Source of the DNA: Podaxis mareebaensis
Taxonomy: Eukaryota > Basidiomycota > Agaricomycetes > Agaricales > Agaricaceae
Assembly (NCBI GenBank): GCA_018524725.1
Contig: JAEUWP010000337.1
Span: 1-64,000 of the forward strand
Direction: 5' to 3'
Length of the DNA stretch: 64,000 nucleotides
In this document: positions 11,627-22,910 of the stretch, in pieces
Position numbering within the stretch: position 1 is the stretch's first letter
Layout: each line of letters opens with the position of its first letter
The notes under the pieces: model-generated
What the model was told of the DNA's origin: nothing
The model's database searches: none
The model's input: only the letters and a program-made list of their open reading frames with translations
Made by a program: the position numbers and the translations under genes

Positions 11627-12179
11627 GGATGGGATATTTGGACGGCTGCTGTGTGTGGACTTATTGAGTACCTTGGACATTGTGTTTGGACACTTAAACC
11701 GTTGTGCCGGTTACGGACTAGCTTATTTTACTTGATATTCGATCTTTACCCCAATGACACCACCTCGAGGCACCAGAACGTAAAGCCCCTATCCCCGGAT
11801 TTCTGTGTTCTTGACACGTGACCGCGCCAACGAATCTTGCTCCCGCGTAACATGCGGCATTACTCTCTTACGTTCACCGTCTCGCCTGCAAAAACCGGAG
11901 GTACATCCCATCCTTGTCGTTCTAAACATGGTTGCTTTGCTCAAGGGACTATCAGATAAGATTGATCGGTAGGCGACCGACAATCAACCGGTTCTCTCAC
12001 CTTGATAGTCACCACACCTTCTGAGGCGTCACATCTTCTATCTCGTTTGGTCAGCCAGCTCGGCTCTTGAAATCTTGACTCGCGTGCTAGACCGCTAATT
12101 TCTCGTGATAGACAATTCGCCCGAGATATTCTAGCTCGGAACTCGCTCGTCGTTCCTGGATCTCACTACTACCGTCGTT
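11627..12179. other. Spacer with a CACGTGAC E-box
   Basis: No gene is seen. A CACGTGAC motif at 11815-11822, the reverse complement of GTCACGTG, matches the Cbf1-type E-box consensus and lies about 360 bases upstream of the DUF6699 gene. A CT-rich run at 12000-12170 precedes its start. Confidence 0.4.
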
Positions 12180-13696
12180 ATGTCAAACCCCGCATATGGA
12201 GCGATGCCAATGTTCGAGCGACCAAGAAGCGCCGGGTCAGGCATGGGCGGGGGCGGGTTTATACCTCCTCCTCCCGGAGCCAGCCAGGGCGGCGAACCCG
12301 GCCACTATGCGCCTTTTCAGCAACCACACATGAGGTCTGTATACACCTTGGTCTTTCTTGCTTAGAACACTAAACCTTTTTTGAAAGCCCATACAATTGG
12401 AATGCGCCGAATTCAGCCCATCCTCAGAAGCATAATCCGGGATGGGCTTACAATCAAACGCAACACCACCAGCCACAGTCCCAACCCCAGTTTCAACCAC
12501 AACTTCATCAAGTGTCGACCCCTCGTTGGCCCTATGGACAATACCCGTCTTCCCTGCAGGAGCCTGTTAGCGCACCCCCTGCCACCTCCGCTTTCCCGCT
12601 TACCCCAGTGACGCCAAATGCCGTCAATCATTATTCCCCATACCCCGCCCGACACCAACCACCCCCACCCACATCAGCGCCAGCACAATTCGCACCATGG
12701 TCACAAGATCACCAGCCACAATCACAACACTCCCTGCCTCCTGTTCCTTACTCAGAAGAGCGTTTCACCCATGCGGTTCCTAAGCCCTTTGGAGGATCTG
12801 CGAATGCGCCACCGCCTAAAAAATCGGCAATGAAGCGATCGAGGTCGCAATCGGCGGGAGAACGACCCCCAGGATTTCAAGCCCCATCAATGCAGCGGAC
12901 CACTTCAACGGGTTCTAACTCTGGTTCAGGCGGATCGGGTTGGCCAGCAGGTACTCAAGCGGTGCCGACTGTGCCTCCCCCAAACGTCCCCGGATATACG
13001 CGAGAAGATGGTGAAATCTATAATGCAACGAACTTGTCACCTAGGCCGAGAGATTGGAGAGCGGATTACTCACCGAAGCAAGGCATATCGTCATATCTGC
13101 CTAAAATAGGCAAGGTTCGCTCAGATGTGGAAGGTACGTCTTTTTTCCTCTTTTGAGTCCGCAGGAACTCATTTCCGAGAACAGAATACATTGACACAGT
13201 CAAACGGACCATTCACCCCCTGCTCCAGTATACCCCGGATACTTCACCCCTTGCATTTGACCTTCGATACAAAATAGTTGAGGGTCGCACCCTCCTGTTC
13301 CGGAATCTGGGGCGCAACTACAACGAAATGGATCTGGCCCAACTGGCTGCCTATCCCCCAGCACCGATGCTCAGATTATACCATCCACGATTTCCCTGGT
13401 ATGTTGATATCCACCAATCGCATCCGAGCGGGGTAACCGTGTTCGACGTCATCGTGCAGCTGAGCCTACAAATGCAAACACCTATACGCAACCGACATTA
13501 CTATAACGAAGCCCTGGATGCAGTAGACAGGGCGGCATTGGGTAAGCGATATAAGGAAAGAACCAAGGGTAGGCCTGCAGAGGGTCAAAGAGGTGTATTG
13601 CAAGTTGATTTCCTGGGAGAGAAGTTTGTGTTGGAGGGGCTGGTACGGGGGAGACAGGGGATGTGGGAGATCAAGACGAGAAGACCGGATCGATGA
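12180..13696 (+). CDS. Proline-rich DUF6699-domain protein
   Basis: Three exons (12180-12334, 12388-13133, 13185-13696) give 470 aa. Residues 1-300 are low-complexity, rich in Pro, Gln, Ser and Gly, and probably disordered. They include a basic PPKKSAMKRSRSQSAGE patch that could be a nuclear localisation signal. From about residue 308 the chain folds into a compact domain starting HPLLQYTPDTSPLAFDLRY and including PAPMLRLYHPRFPWYVDI and SGVTVFDVIVQL, which matches my memory of the basidiomycete DUF6699 family. Function is unknown. The splice choice at 12335/12387 restores a clean N-rich exon, MSPYNWNAPNSAHPQKHNP. Confidence 0.82.
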
Positions 13697-14681
13697 TTGC
13701 TGCTATAATTTGGTCCCTGGCTTGTTTCTGGCATCGAATACGAATTTTGGAGCTTTAAACATGGGAAACGCCCAACCTCCGCTCCTCCACGCCAATCAAC
13801 CAGTTATCACATCCCCACACCTGACTGGTCATGATATGTTTTCTTGTTCACTCAGGTCTTCGGCTACTTCGGCCTCCGAATCTTTTCTTGCGCTGTAGAC
13901 TTCGTCTATCCTTCTTGTGAAAAGACAATCTGCCATTTTAGCGCCCACGGCAGTGTATTCTTCCACTTATGTACACCGGCACGACCGAGGACTGTCTCGA
14001 CCTCACACTTATACTCCCCCCTTCACACATTACTATTAGGACGAAATATAGGGAATTGCAGAGTAGTCCACCGTAGTTGGGGAAATCATTATGATTGTAT
14101 ACTGACATGGACTACATTTACCAAAAATTGCCACAAATGGGTGCAAAGACCACACGCAAACTACTGTAATTTTATCGCCGCTGTGAGCGTGGGTATTCAT
14201 ATACTTATGTGAACTCGGCTTTTGAATTGGATCAGGCTGACAAAATGTGAGCTTGGCGTGCCCTCGGATCCTCACTGTCCATCAGACGAATTCCCCTGAG
14301 GCGTGGTTATGATCACACATAATAAATATGCCCGTTCCGCAAGTATAAGGAGGGAAAGAGAAGAATGGATGAAAAGGGGACTGGGAAGAGCGATTAGATA
14401 TGTTCGGACACGTATTCGCTTCCGCAGCGCACCAGAATATCCTGGTGGAGTGGTTGCTACACTGATGGAGCGTCGTCTCGGACCCTGTGATCGGGCGTCA
14501 CGCCCTCAGGGTCGGGAGCTTTGGCATATATCAAAACATAGGACAACACTGCATCGCTTGTACACTTGCGCGCCCCAGAACCTTACCTCCACTTTTCCCT
14601 CCACATTCAACTGTTGGAGGTTTTTCTTTTCTCTTCTTCGTGAACTCATACCTGCAATCCCTTCTATCCCAGTCATTCACC
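13697..14681. other. Gene-free spacer
   Basis: No gene seen. A CT-rich stretch at about 14590-14680 immediately precedes the ATG of the next gene and is probably its 5' UTR and core promoter. Confidence 0.45.
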
Positions 14682-15954
14682 ATGCCTGGCGTTTGGCAAC
14701 GACACCCCCGCTATACCATCTTGGTCGTCGCCGTGCTTGTCACGACCCTCTACCTACTCGTTCCAGTTCAGCAAGACGCTGTTGCTCCCCCGCTCTTTAC
14801 TATGTCTGATAATGACCTACCTAACCGCATGCAACGTGCCCATCGCATCTATGGCAAGGTGCTCGAGAATCGCAAGGGGCTCATTAAGAAGTTTGGACCG
14901 ACTCCTAAAGATATCGCAGTGTAAGTAGTTGTTCATTTTCCCCAGGGCGCCGGTATCTGACCCGGAACTTCTTATTCTTCATTATCCAGATTCCCGGCGG
15001 ATAAAGCTCCTTGGCCTCCTTACACTGTTTGTGCGTATCTGAGCGCTCGATATTTACCAGCGCTTGACTAATCGCTACGTGGCATACAGGGGACTTCTTC
15101 CCAGCCGCTTTCAACTGCCCTCATGAAGTAGAGCGTCATGGCGCCCTCGGTGATGGTGGAAAGTGGGTCTGTGGTTTGTCTCGTGTTTACGACAAACCCG
15201 ACTGTGTGGTTTACTCCTTCGGTGCGTCGTTTCAGGCTCCTTGGCTTGCCACAAATTTTGATTTGCTTGGTTTAGGTATCAATTATGAATCTTCCTTTGA
15301 GGCAGAAATTCTGCGCAACACCCGTCACTGCCAGATCTGGGGCTACGATTTCAGCGTGAAATCCTTTGGTCCAGAGATCCCCTCTGGGAGTTCGCATCGC
15401 ACTCATTTCAAGGCTTACGGCCTTGGCGGTGAGGACAAGCACGGTCCTGAGGATAACCCCCCCATGTATACACTCGAGACACTCATGAAGATGAATGGTA
15501 TAGTAATAATCTGATAATCCCAGGGATGCTTCTCATGACTTGCACAGGTCATGACTTCATCGATATCCTCAAGATTGATATTGAAAGTTGGGAGTTCTCA
15601 ACCCTTGCTACTTTGGTCAAGCCTTATCTGAAGAGTGGCAAACCATTGCCCTTTGGTCAACTCCAGCTTGAGATCCACCTCTGGCATAAGTCATTTGAGG
15701 AGATTCTTGAATGGTGGGAGATGCTCGAGGAAGCTGGTCTGCGGCCATTCTGGACAGAGGTAAGCAGTTCATCCTGTCTCGTACCCCAGGACACGCTCTT
15801 ACATTCAACTTAGCCCAACCTCGTCTATCTCAACTACAACCGTGACTCCACTTCTGACCTCGCTGAATACTCCTTCCTTAACGTCAAAGGCAACAATATC
15901 TTTATTCAAGACCCTCCTTCTCTCTCCCGTGATGATTCCGAGCATACTCATTGA
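14682..15954 (+). CDS. Type II membrane methyltransferase-like protein (Methyltransf_22 type)
   Basis: Six exons (14682-14920, 14990-15030, 15090-15221, 15276-15497, 15548-15759, 15814-15954) encode 328 aa. A single hydrophobic helix, YTILVVAVLVTTLYLLV at about residues 11-27, anchors a lumenal or extracellular domain. That domain contains CPHEVERHGALGDGGKWVCG, VVYSFGINYESSFEAEIL, WGYDFSVKSFG, a DILKIDIESWEF segment and LQLEIHLW. This order matches the Methyltransf_22 family seen in fungi and animals, a presumed SAM-dependent fold with the acidic residues in the GINYE and DIES strands. Substrate is unknown. The second exon is only 41 nt. The start gives a short basic stretch before the membrane helix, supporting it. 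Confidence 0.85.
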
Positions 15955-16852
15955 GGGCAACCCCCGGCAAAACAATCTATAACACCAAACCGGAAGATGG
16001 AAAATGGTCCTGGTATGGATCAAGGATTCGGGTACTAACTCTGCTAATCTGCTTGCATTATTTCCGTGGTCTGGTCAATTTCTACCTTACCTTTGCGTTT
16101 GAATTTTCTAAACTGTCCAGAATCTTACGGACTACCACTATTGGGTTTGGGTTATCTTGTCGTTAGATAGGTTTTATTTTCAACATGATTTGGGCATATG
16201 TGGTTTTCTACCGATATATCCGAAATAAATATCCCGATGGGTTGCTATCTGCTCGCAGTGATGTTATCAAGGGTACTGAGCTGCGTGACGCAATATATCA
16301 CATCCAGCACTAACTGGTCATTGAACCGTGCGCTTCCATGGATAATTCATGATTCCTTGCACTGACCTACGTCCATCTGCTTGCAAGCTCATCTGTAACC
16401 ATTAACTCTGACTTCTGTCCAGACTTCATAAGAGAGGGGCACTATTCATAGGGACCCTGACGACATTCTCGGCGTAACCTAGATTAATATCCCAACATTC
16501 TCAGCCTTAACTTCTTGTGGCCAGCTCGTTCTCATGCTGGCCGTTGTTACACCGAAAATACACTTCGTGATGAGGAAATCTCAGGAGAAGATAGAAGTGT
16601 GTATGCAAAGCCGTGTGGCTTTCTCCAGGCGAGCTTGGAGCCTCGTTGACAACGCACTTCCACCTGCCTCCCTCGTGCTGGTCGCCTTTATATCCCTTTA
16701 CTGCGCTCTTATAACTCTGACACCAGGGTCAAGGGGTCTCTCTGTTGACACTTGGCCCACTCTGTCCCTTCCTTGACTAACTTGCTTGTGGAGCTGTGTT
16801 GTATCTATCGAACTCGGTGCAGATATCTGATCCATTTACCGAGTCTTCAAGA
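15955..16852. other. Gene-free spacer
   Basis: No gene is supportable. Short frames at 16534-16776 contain a hydrophobic run but lack matching splice sites to the downstream MARVEL-like gene. Confidence 0.4.
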
Positions 16853-17645
16853 ATGTCCAAGTTATCCTTTGAGATCCCGCCCATTAGGCTGGGCCTATAT
16901 GTGGTCTTGGTGCGTCGCTCCTTGGTCCCCGTTAAGTGATCCAGTGTGACGGACGGGCCGATCGCACCGCTCACCACAGGCAGTGTTTTCCTTCGTTTTG
17001 TTGTGTATATCCGCTTCGCGGTTGAGCTATACGACACACCTGCCCCATGGTGATCCGTTGAACAATGGGAGGAATTTCTATGGTCCGCCCTCAGTTTCAT
17101 TGAAGGATTTTCCTTTCGCTAACTGGATATTCTGTAGATCCTGTCGTCGCGGAACTGTTGTTTACGACACTCATTACAATATCCTGGTGCATCTTTGTGT
17201 TAGTCGGTTGTTCTTTACATTCGAAAACTCATATTGATGATTAATGACCATATATCGAACAGTGTGGTAGCCATGTTCAAACGCTTCGAGTTCCGCTTCT
17301 TCACTACATTCCTCGGAGAAATCGTGGCGCTCACCGTTCTTTGGTTATTCTGGATAATCGGAGCTGCAATAGCCAGCGTTTGTACCATTTCTATCTTGCG
17401 AGTCACTCTTTGTTTATTTCTTCTCGCAGTCCATTTGGGGAGACCTTTCTTGGTGTCAGCAGTTCAGCCAATGCCGGCTGCTGACCGCGCTTCTTGCATT
17501 CGCTTGGTTGGGTTGGATCACGCTGACGGCACTGTTGGCCGTAACAATACTGTTCAGTGTCGCGAACAGTGCGTTTCAGCAACCGCTGCACGGGCGGTGG
17601 GATCCGAGATTCAGCATGTATAGCGTAAGGAGTAGTCGGGCATAG
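16853..17645 (+). CDS. MARVEL-like four-helix membrane protein, copy A
   Basis: Exons 16853-16909, 16980-17082, 17138-17198, 17263-17377 and 17430-17645 give 183 aa. Four hydrophobic segments are visible: around IRLGLYVVLAVFSFVLLC, ELLFTTLITISWCIFVV, FLGEIVALTVLWLFWIIGAA and LLTALLAFAWLGWITLTALL. The first extracellular-side loop holds YTTHLPHGDPLNNGRNFYDP, and a GDLSWCQQFSQCR segment lies before helix 4. This is the layout of the fungal MARVEL-domain family, which sits in plasma or endomembranes and is poorly characterised. The intron at 17083 has a GTCCGC donor. The C-terminal tail is short (HGRWDPRFSMYS). It lies in tandem with a second copy at 18678. Confidence 0.82.
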
Positions 17646-18677
17646 GGGATAAAGGCAGCTATCAATGTGGGGAACGTGGTCTGTCAGACTGCAACCCTCG
17701 GTATTCCATTGCGAACTTGTCGTTTGAAGCTGATACGATGGTGGAAGGACATGCTGATGCAGCCTTGCCGTTGTTATTTATAGTACAATTGTTCCGGAGC
17801 CCGTCGCTTGTTGAATCTTACTCTATGCAAGAGTTCGCTCCAGAAGTAGTCTATCCATGGGAATCGGCGGCAAGGAAACACGACTTTCTACTAAATGATT
17901 GGCGAGAATCTGACTTTGGAACTTGACAGCGAGCAAGGCTCGAGCTCGCACACTATGCATCAATATCTGTTAGTCCACCAACCAGAGTACTCACCACCAC
18001 GCTCTAATTCGAGGCTTGAGCCCTTGAGCACTAGTGATTTGGTCGGTTACGGTACTTATCCGAAGTGCCAGGACCCTGATGTAACTTTAAGTCTTCATGA
18101 CTCTCTCGGTTCTGTCATTGCTGTGTCATCAAACTTAGGTCATCCTTCCTTCCCCTATCCCCTCTCCCTCCAGTAACGAGAACGAGAAGAGATTGGTCCC
18201 TACAATGAAACAACCTAGCTCCAAGCTACCGAAATGAGCGCATCCGCCCCATCGCACTACGTCTGGTCCGATTAGAAACCTCCTTTCCATGAGTACCTAG
18301 ACATCATTTCTCTAAATATAGGTGTCTTCTACTCCGATCCACAGACGGAGCGGATTACAACAGCAATCGACTAACGGCCCTCTCATTCTTTTCCCGGTAT
18401 GGCTGCTGGTGCTCGCCGGCGAGGACCTCTTTCGCCCGATACTACTCTATAGACCCTTAGAGCACGGCGGAGCAACCGGTAATGACCCACACGATCGACC
18501 CATTGATTCGGCAACGACGTCACCTCCTTTGCCCAAAATCCCTTTACGAAGTGAGTGGGAAAGATAATGGGGAGAAACACGAGTCTACGAGTTATAAACC
18601 GTTGGAGTTCTCGACCCCCCGCTCAAGTGAGCCCACATACACACCCCTTGCTTCCTCAGCGCCAGTAATCGCTCATT
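17646..18677. other. Spacer between the MARVEL-like copies with coding-like text
   Basis: Several short frames of reasonable composition occur at 17717-17926, 17895-18176 and 18322-18620, but I could not join them into a gene or recognise a domain. They might be an alternative tail of copy A, a decayed gene, or chance. Confidence 0.3.
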
Positions 18678-19511
18678 ATGTCGTTCCACCCAATTCGCAC
18701 TTTTCTATACTTGTGGTTTGTGGGTGGTGTTTCTGAATCTGTGCGAGCTTTGAAGATACTTACTACTCGATCTTAGTGGGCGATTTCTGTGATCTTGATG
18801 GCGCTGACGGCCTACCGCACCCGTTACACCAAGAGCCTCGACCACCCAGACATTTTGACGACTCGTCAACACTTCTATAGTATGTTACTGGTCACCCATC
18901 ACCTCCTCATCCCCTTGCTTACCATTTTAATTCGCTAGCACCAATTGTGGTAGAATTGTTAGTCGTAGGTATCCTTGGTACCATCTGGTCCATGTGGATG
19001 TACGTTTCTCTGTTTTGCGATTCTTTACCTTTTCTAATTTGTTTCGCTCAGGCTTTTGGCCCTCTTACTCAGGATCGGTCGTGGTCCACTGGGCACATAT
19101 CTTGCCGAGCAACTGGGTCTTTGGATTCTATTCGTCATGTCCCTCGTTGGTGCTGGTATAGTCACGGTAAGTGTCCTCTCCTCGACCTCCCTTTATCTGA
19201 GCTCGTGAGCTTACCTGTCTCTTCAGCACGAATTCAGCAACCTGAGATGGTGTCGGACACACCATAAGGAATGCCGTATTCTCGAGGCTATTAAAGCTTT
19301 CTCGTGGATCTTCTGGGGTTGGACGATATTCTTGATTCTTGCCAGTCTCTTCAACATGCTGCGCAATCATCATGGACTTACGGGACCCATGCATGGTCGT
19401 CGTGATACTGTGGGCAGTTACCCGGAAACCCGTACAACGGGTACCGCACAACCTGTTACGACCGCTGCACGTACAACTAGCCGTACGAGCAACCGATCCG
19501 TTCACGACTAA
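18678..19511 (+). CDS. MARVEL-like four-helix membrane protein, copy B
   Basis: Exons 18678-18719, 18777-18879, 18939-18999, 19052-19166 and 19227-19511 give 201 aa. Exons 2, 3 and 4 are 103, 61 and 115 nt, exactly the lengths of the same exons in copy A, and all phases match. Hydrophobic helices occur at IRTFLYLWFWAISVILMAL, PIVVELLVVGILGTIWSM, LAEQLGLWILFVMSLVGAGI and FSWIFWGWTIFLILASLF. The second loop carries two cysteines (LRWCRTHHKECR), as in copy A. The C-terminus is longer, with a Thr/Ser/Arg-rich tail (GTAQPVTTAARTTSRTSNRS) that could be modified. Sequence has diverged strongly from copy A, so the duplication is old. Confidence 0.8.
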
Positions 19512-19955
19512 AAGATTGTACCTTGGCTCATTTCTCTATCCCACTAATCACGAATTCATGCTGTATTACTGCTGGTCCATTTTTGTGCCTTCTTATTTTT
19601 AACTGTGTAACATAGGATGGAGCTTCCGAGGCACTATACTCTGATAGCTCATTGCCCACGTGTTATTAGTTCTGGTACTTTGTGGGAGTCATTTGCCTTA
19701 CTTACCTTTATACGTTACAGTAGTTTAATCAAGATTTCATCATGAATTCTTCGCATGAGCAGGATTGGCGGACATATTACAGGTAAGCGTACACTAACAA
19801 TAGTAGTACAAAGGATCGTTTCATTTGATCAAAGAGTACAACCAGAGAAAATTCGTGATAATGATGTTCTAGGCGGCGCTGGTCTCCTCGGCTTCGCGCA
19901 TCTTAATCCATAAACCACCCTAATTTCGCATCATTTACATCAGTCTCGCAAACTT
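19512..19955. other. Convergent spacer
   Basis: Short region between the ends of MARVEL copy B (plus) and the P450 gene (minus). It should hold both 3' UTRs. No other feature seen. Confidence 0.5.
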
Positions 19956-22298
19956 TCAGGAAACAAAGGCGGAATCGGTACGCACAGAAATGTACATCGT
20001 CAATGTCATCTTGGGCCAGACCTTATCAATCCCCTTCCTACCGGGGGCAAGCTTGAACTCATCAGGGGGGAGTGTTCCAGGTGGGAATGAGTCAAGTTCG
20101 AGGGAGACGGAAGAGAAGTTTTGAAGGAGACGGATGAGCATGAACGACATTTCGTTGTACGCGAACTGCATCAGCAGGATCAACACCGCAACACAATGAG
20201 AGAGGGGAAAGAAAGACGGACTTGTTGGCCGAGGCAAATGCGAGGACCGGCGTTGAAGGGGAGGAAGATGAAGGCATTCTTGACAAGGTATTTCTTGACG
20301 CGCTCGTCAAGGAAGCGGTCGGGATCAAATTCCTCAGCTGCAAGTAGCACATCAAGATCGATTTCGGTGACGTTGTCGAGGGAGGGTGACTTACCATCAG
20401 GCCCCCAAAGGTCCTTTCGCCTATGCATCATGAGGACTGAGTATGCAACCCTGAGGCCCAGCTCCGTCAGATTATGGCACCATTTACATGGAAGAAAATA
20501 TACTTAGTGCCAGCTGGAATGTAGAAGGGCTTATCGTTGGGGTCCGGGTTAGGCCAAGTAGTCGCATTAACGGTCTCTCTATGAAATCATGAGTTTGTTG
20601 CCCAGTAATTCAAAGGCTGTCTGTGTACCGGATGTTGAAAGGGACGATAGGGTACAAACGAAGGGTCTCTGTGTAACTATCAGTATCTTCGAAAGATCGA
20701 TAGTTGATTGTGATCTTCACCGTTAAGAACTGCGCGGAGGTACCGCATTTCACGAATGTCATCAAAAGTAGGGCGCCTTGAGGGCCCAACCTTGTCCAAA
20801 ATTTCTTGCCGCAAACGTTCCATGACATGCGGATACTGAGAAAGGAAGTAGATGACAAATGTGAGGGTTGCAGCAGTCGTATCACGGCCAGCTAGAACGG
20901 ATATTGGTCAAGAGGACGAGGCTATTGGTCGCGCGACATACCAAGCATGATATTCAAACTAATTTCGGGGAGGTCAAATACAATCAACCGTATCCAACGT
21001 GGAGACACTCACGTCTCGTCTTTCAGAATCTTGGGATCGGAGGTAACCTGAACAAGATGATCCAGTAGAGTTCCGTCCTCTAAGTTTTTCTCCTTCTCGT
21101 GATCCGCGGTACTCTCCCGCTTCTTTATGGCATCGGCGATGATGGGCTCGATGAATGCATTTACAACCTTCATGGGCTCTTTGGTCCGGTCACGGAATAT
21201 TTCAGTTAGAGGCCAGACCCAACCGTAGCGCTCGCGTTGACTAATGACAAACTGGGCTTCCAGGAACGCAGCGGAAAATTCGTTTGCACGACGTGATTCA
21301 GGCGTCTGGTAGGTGGTCGGGGCATAAAGGGCATTGTGGGGATAAGGGAGTCCAGCTTTGAGACTGTGTACGCAATGACCGAAAAGAAACTCGGTAGCAG
21401 AGTCGAGAGTAAAACGAGACATGAGGTCTTGGAAGTCCACTGGTTGACCTTCGCGCAAGCGGGTTTTGAGTTGATCGATTACGACCTCAGCATGACGGTC
21501 GAAAAGCTCGAAATCACTGATTCTGTCGCGCGTAAATGTAGGCCGAGTAATGGAGCGATGGAACCTGGAAACTCCTTCAGCGTGCGAGATGCGATTGTAT
21601 TCTTTTCTTACTTCCACAGGTCACCTGTAGCGGCGATGAGAGAGAGTGCGTATATGGTTGTTTGGAGGCCTACCGTCTGAGTTGAAGACACCAACCCCTA
21701 GGACATCCCTCATGACTCGGTTAAATCTAACACCTGAAGAAGAAATGTAAGAGTTGGGGTTCGAGCGTTACGACATTGCCAACCTTTGACATAATTCTCA
21801 AAGTCGGTGACGAGAGTGAGCTTTATATGCTCCGGAGACGCGGTGAAAATCAGATCGGACCAGAAGATACGAATGTTAGAAACGGGGCCCTGTTCTTGCA
21901 TAAGTTCGTCCAATCCATCGCCTGAACAGTGTTATTCAGCGAAATAGGAACCCAGGCGACGCAACCAGTGCAATCACACCTGGGTAGCCGCGAAGAAAAC
22001 TGTTTTGCATTCTCTTCAAGATATCGGCGTTCCCTGGCCATTTGCCCTTCGGACTCGGGGCCATCTTCGCACCCATCGCAGCCGCCTCACGTTTATGTCT
22101 CATGCGAGTGGTGATTGTCCGGAAGGTTACTATGACGGGGACGCTCGCAAAACCAGCAAGAACTAGGATTGATGTGGGAATGGGAGTCCCGCCGAGTATT
22201 TGATTGACTTTTCCTAGGAGGAAGGCCCCAGAGATAGGCAAGGATAAGAAAAAGATTCCTGTTGCGAGGAGATCAACACCTGGGGTGACGACTGTCAT
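19956..22298 (-). CDS. Cytochrome P450, CYP63-like
   Basis: Twelve exons on the complement: 21980-22298, 21784-21921, 21674-21733, 21612-21624, 21013-21564, 20942-20958, 20721-20891, 20629-20668, 20504-20578, 20395-20450, 20222-20337 and 19956-20165. They join to 588 aa. N-terminal hydrophobic stretches anchor it in the ER. The oxygen-binding helix reads AGRDTTAA (about residue 367), the ExxR motif NETLRLYP (424), and the heme loop [10 protein letters not shown] with the ligand cysteine near 515. Wording such as [18 protein letters not shown] and [15 protein letters not shown] recalls the CYP63 clan of wood-decay fungi, which hydroxylate alkanes and aromatic compounds. Two exons are only 13 and 17 nt. 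One intron uses a GTCCGT donor. Function beyond monooxygenation is inferred. Confidence 0.93.
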
Positions 22299-22910
22299 GG
22301 TGGTTGGGGTGTGAAGACAACGAGCGGAACGAAATCACAAGTTGTCTGCACGGCCCTATATAAACCAGCTTAACGAGCTACACTTGATTTGCTCACGCGA
22401 CCTGTATTATGAAATTCGGAGGGCGGGGCAGACGGTCTGCTGAAATCAGCATACAAACATTTGGATGTTGATGGTCAGCAGGTTCAGCCAACGTGTTGTA
22501 GAAAATCACAGGCCAACACTCTGGAACAACGTAAGCCAAAGAAGTTCGACCACAAGACTTTAAGGGGATAGCCTTTCACTCGTGGTTTACGATGACGTCC
22601 AGGGACTTTAGGATATGAAGTGGTGCAGCTGCCAACGAAAGTCGACACAAATACTGTATCCTCGAGGGGAATCGCGTACGAAGTTTGAATCAGCTCCTAA
22701 GAACAGCAAGGGTGAGAACGTTGAGAGTGAGATGGGTGAACGGGGATTGCTTATTGTTAGCAATGTTTTCGGAACCCTGTGAAAAGATCAGCATACCTCC
22801 AAAATACAAGTATCTGGAGGTGTGATGTGACATGGACGTCCTGAATGTGACTGACGCACGTGAGCGTAATGATCTGCGCCGTGATCTCGTCACTGAGCCC
22901 TCACCTAACT
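22299..22910. promoter_or_regulatory. Divergent promoter between P450 and TFIIIC subunit
   Basis: A 612-base intergenic region separates the two start codons. It holds a TATA-like box on the P450 side and a GCACGTGA E-box at about 22857-22864, some 50 bases upstream of the TFIIIC ATG. Co-regulation is possible but not shown. Confidence 0.45.
22355..22364 (-). promoter_or_regulatory. TATA-like box of the P450 gene
   Basis: On the minus strand the sequence reads TTTATATAGGG, about 60 bases upstream of the P450 ATG at 22298. It lies in the roughly 610-base divergent promoter shared with the TFIIIC gene. Confidence 0.5.
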
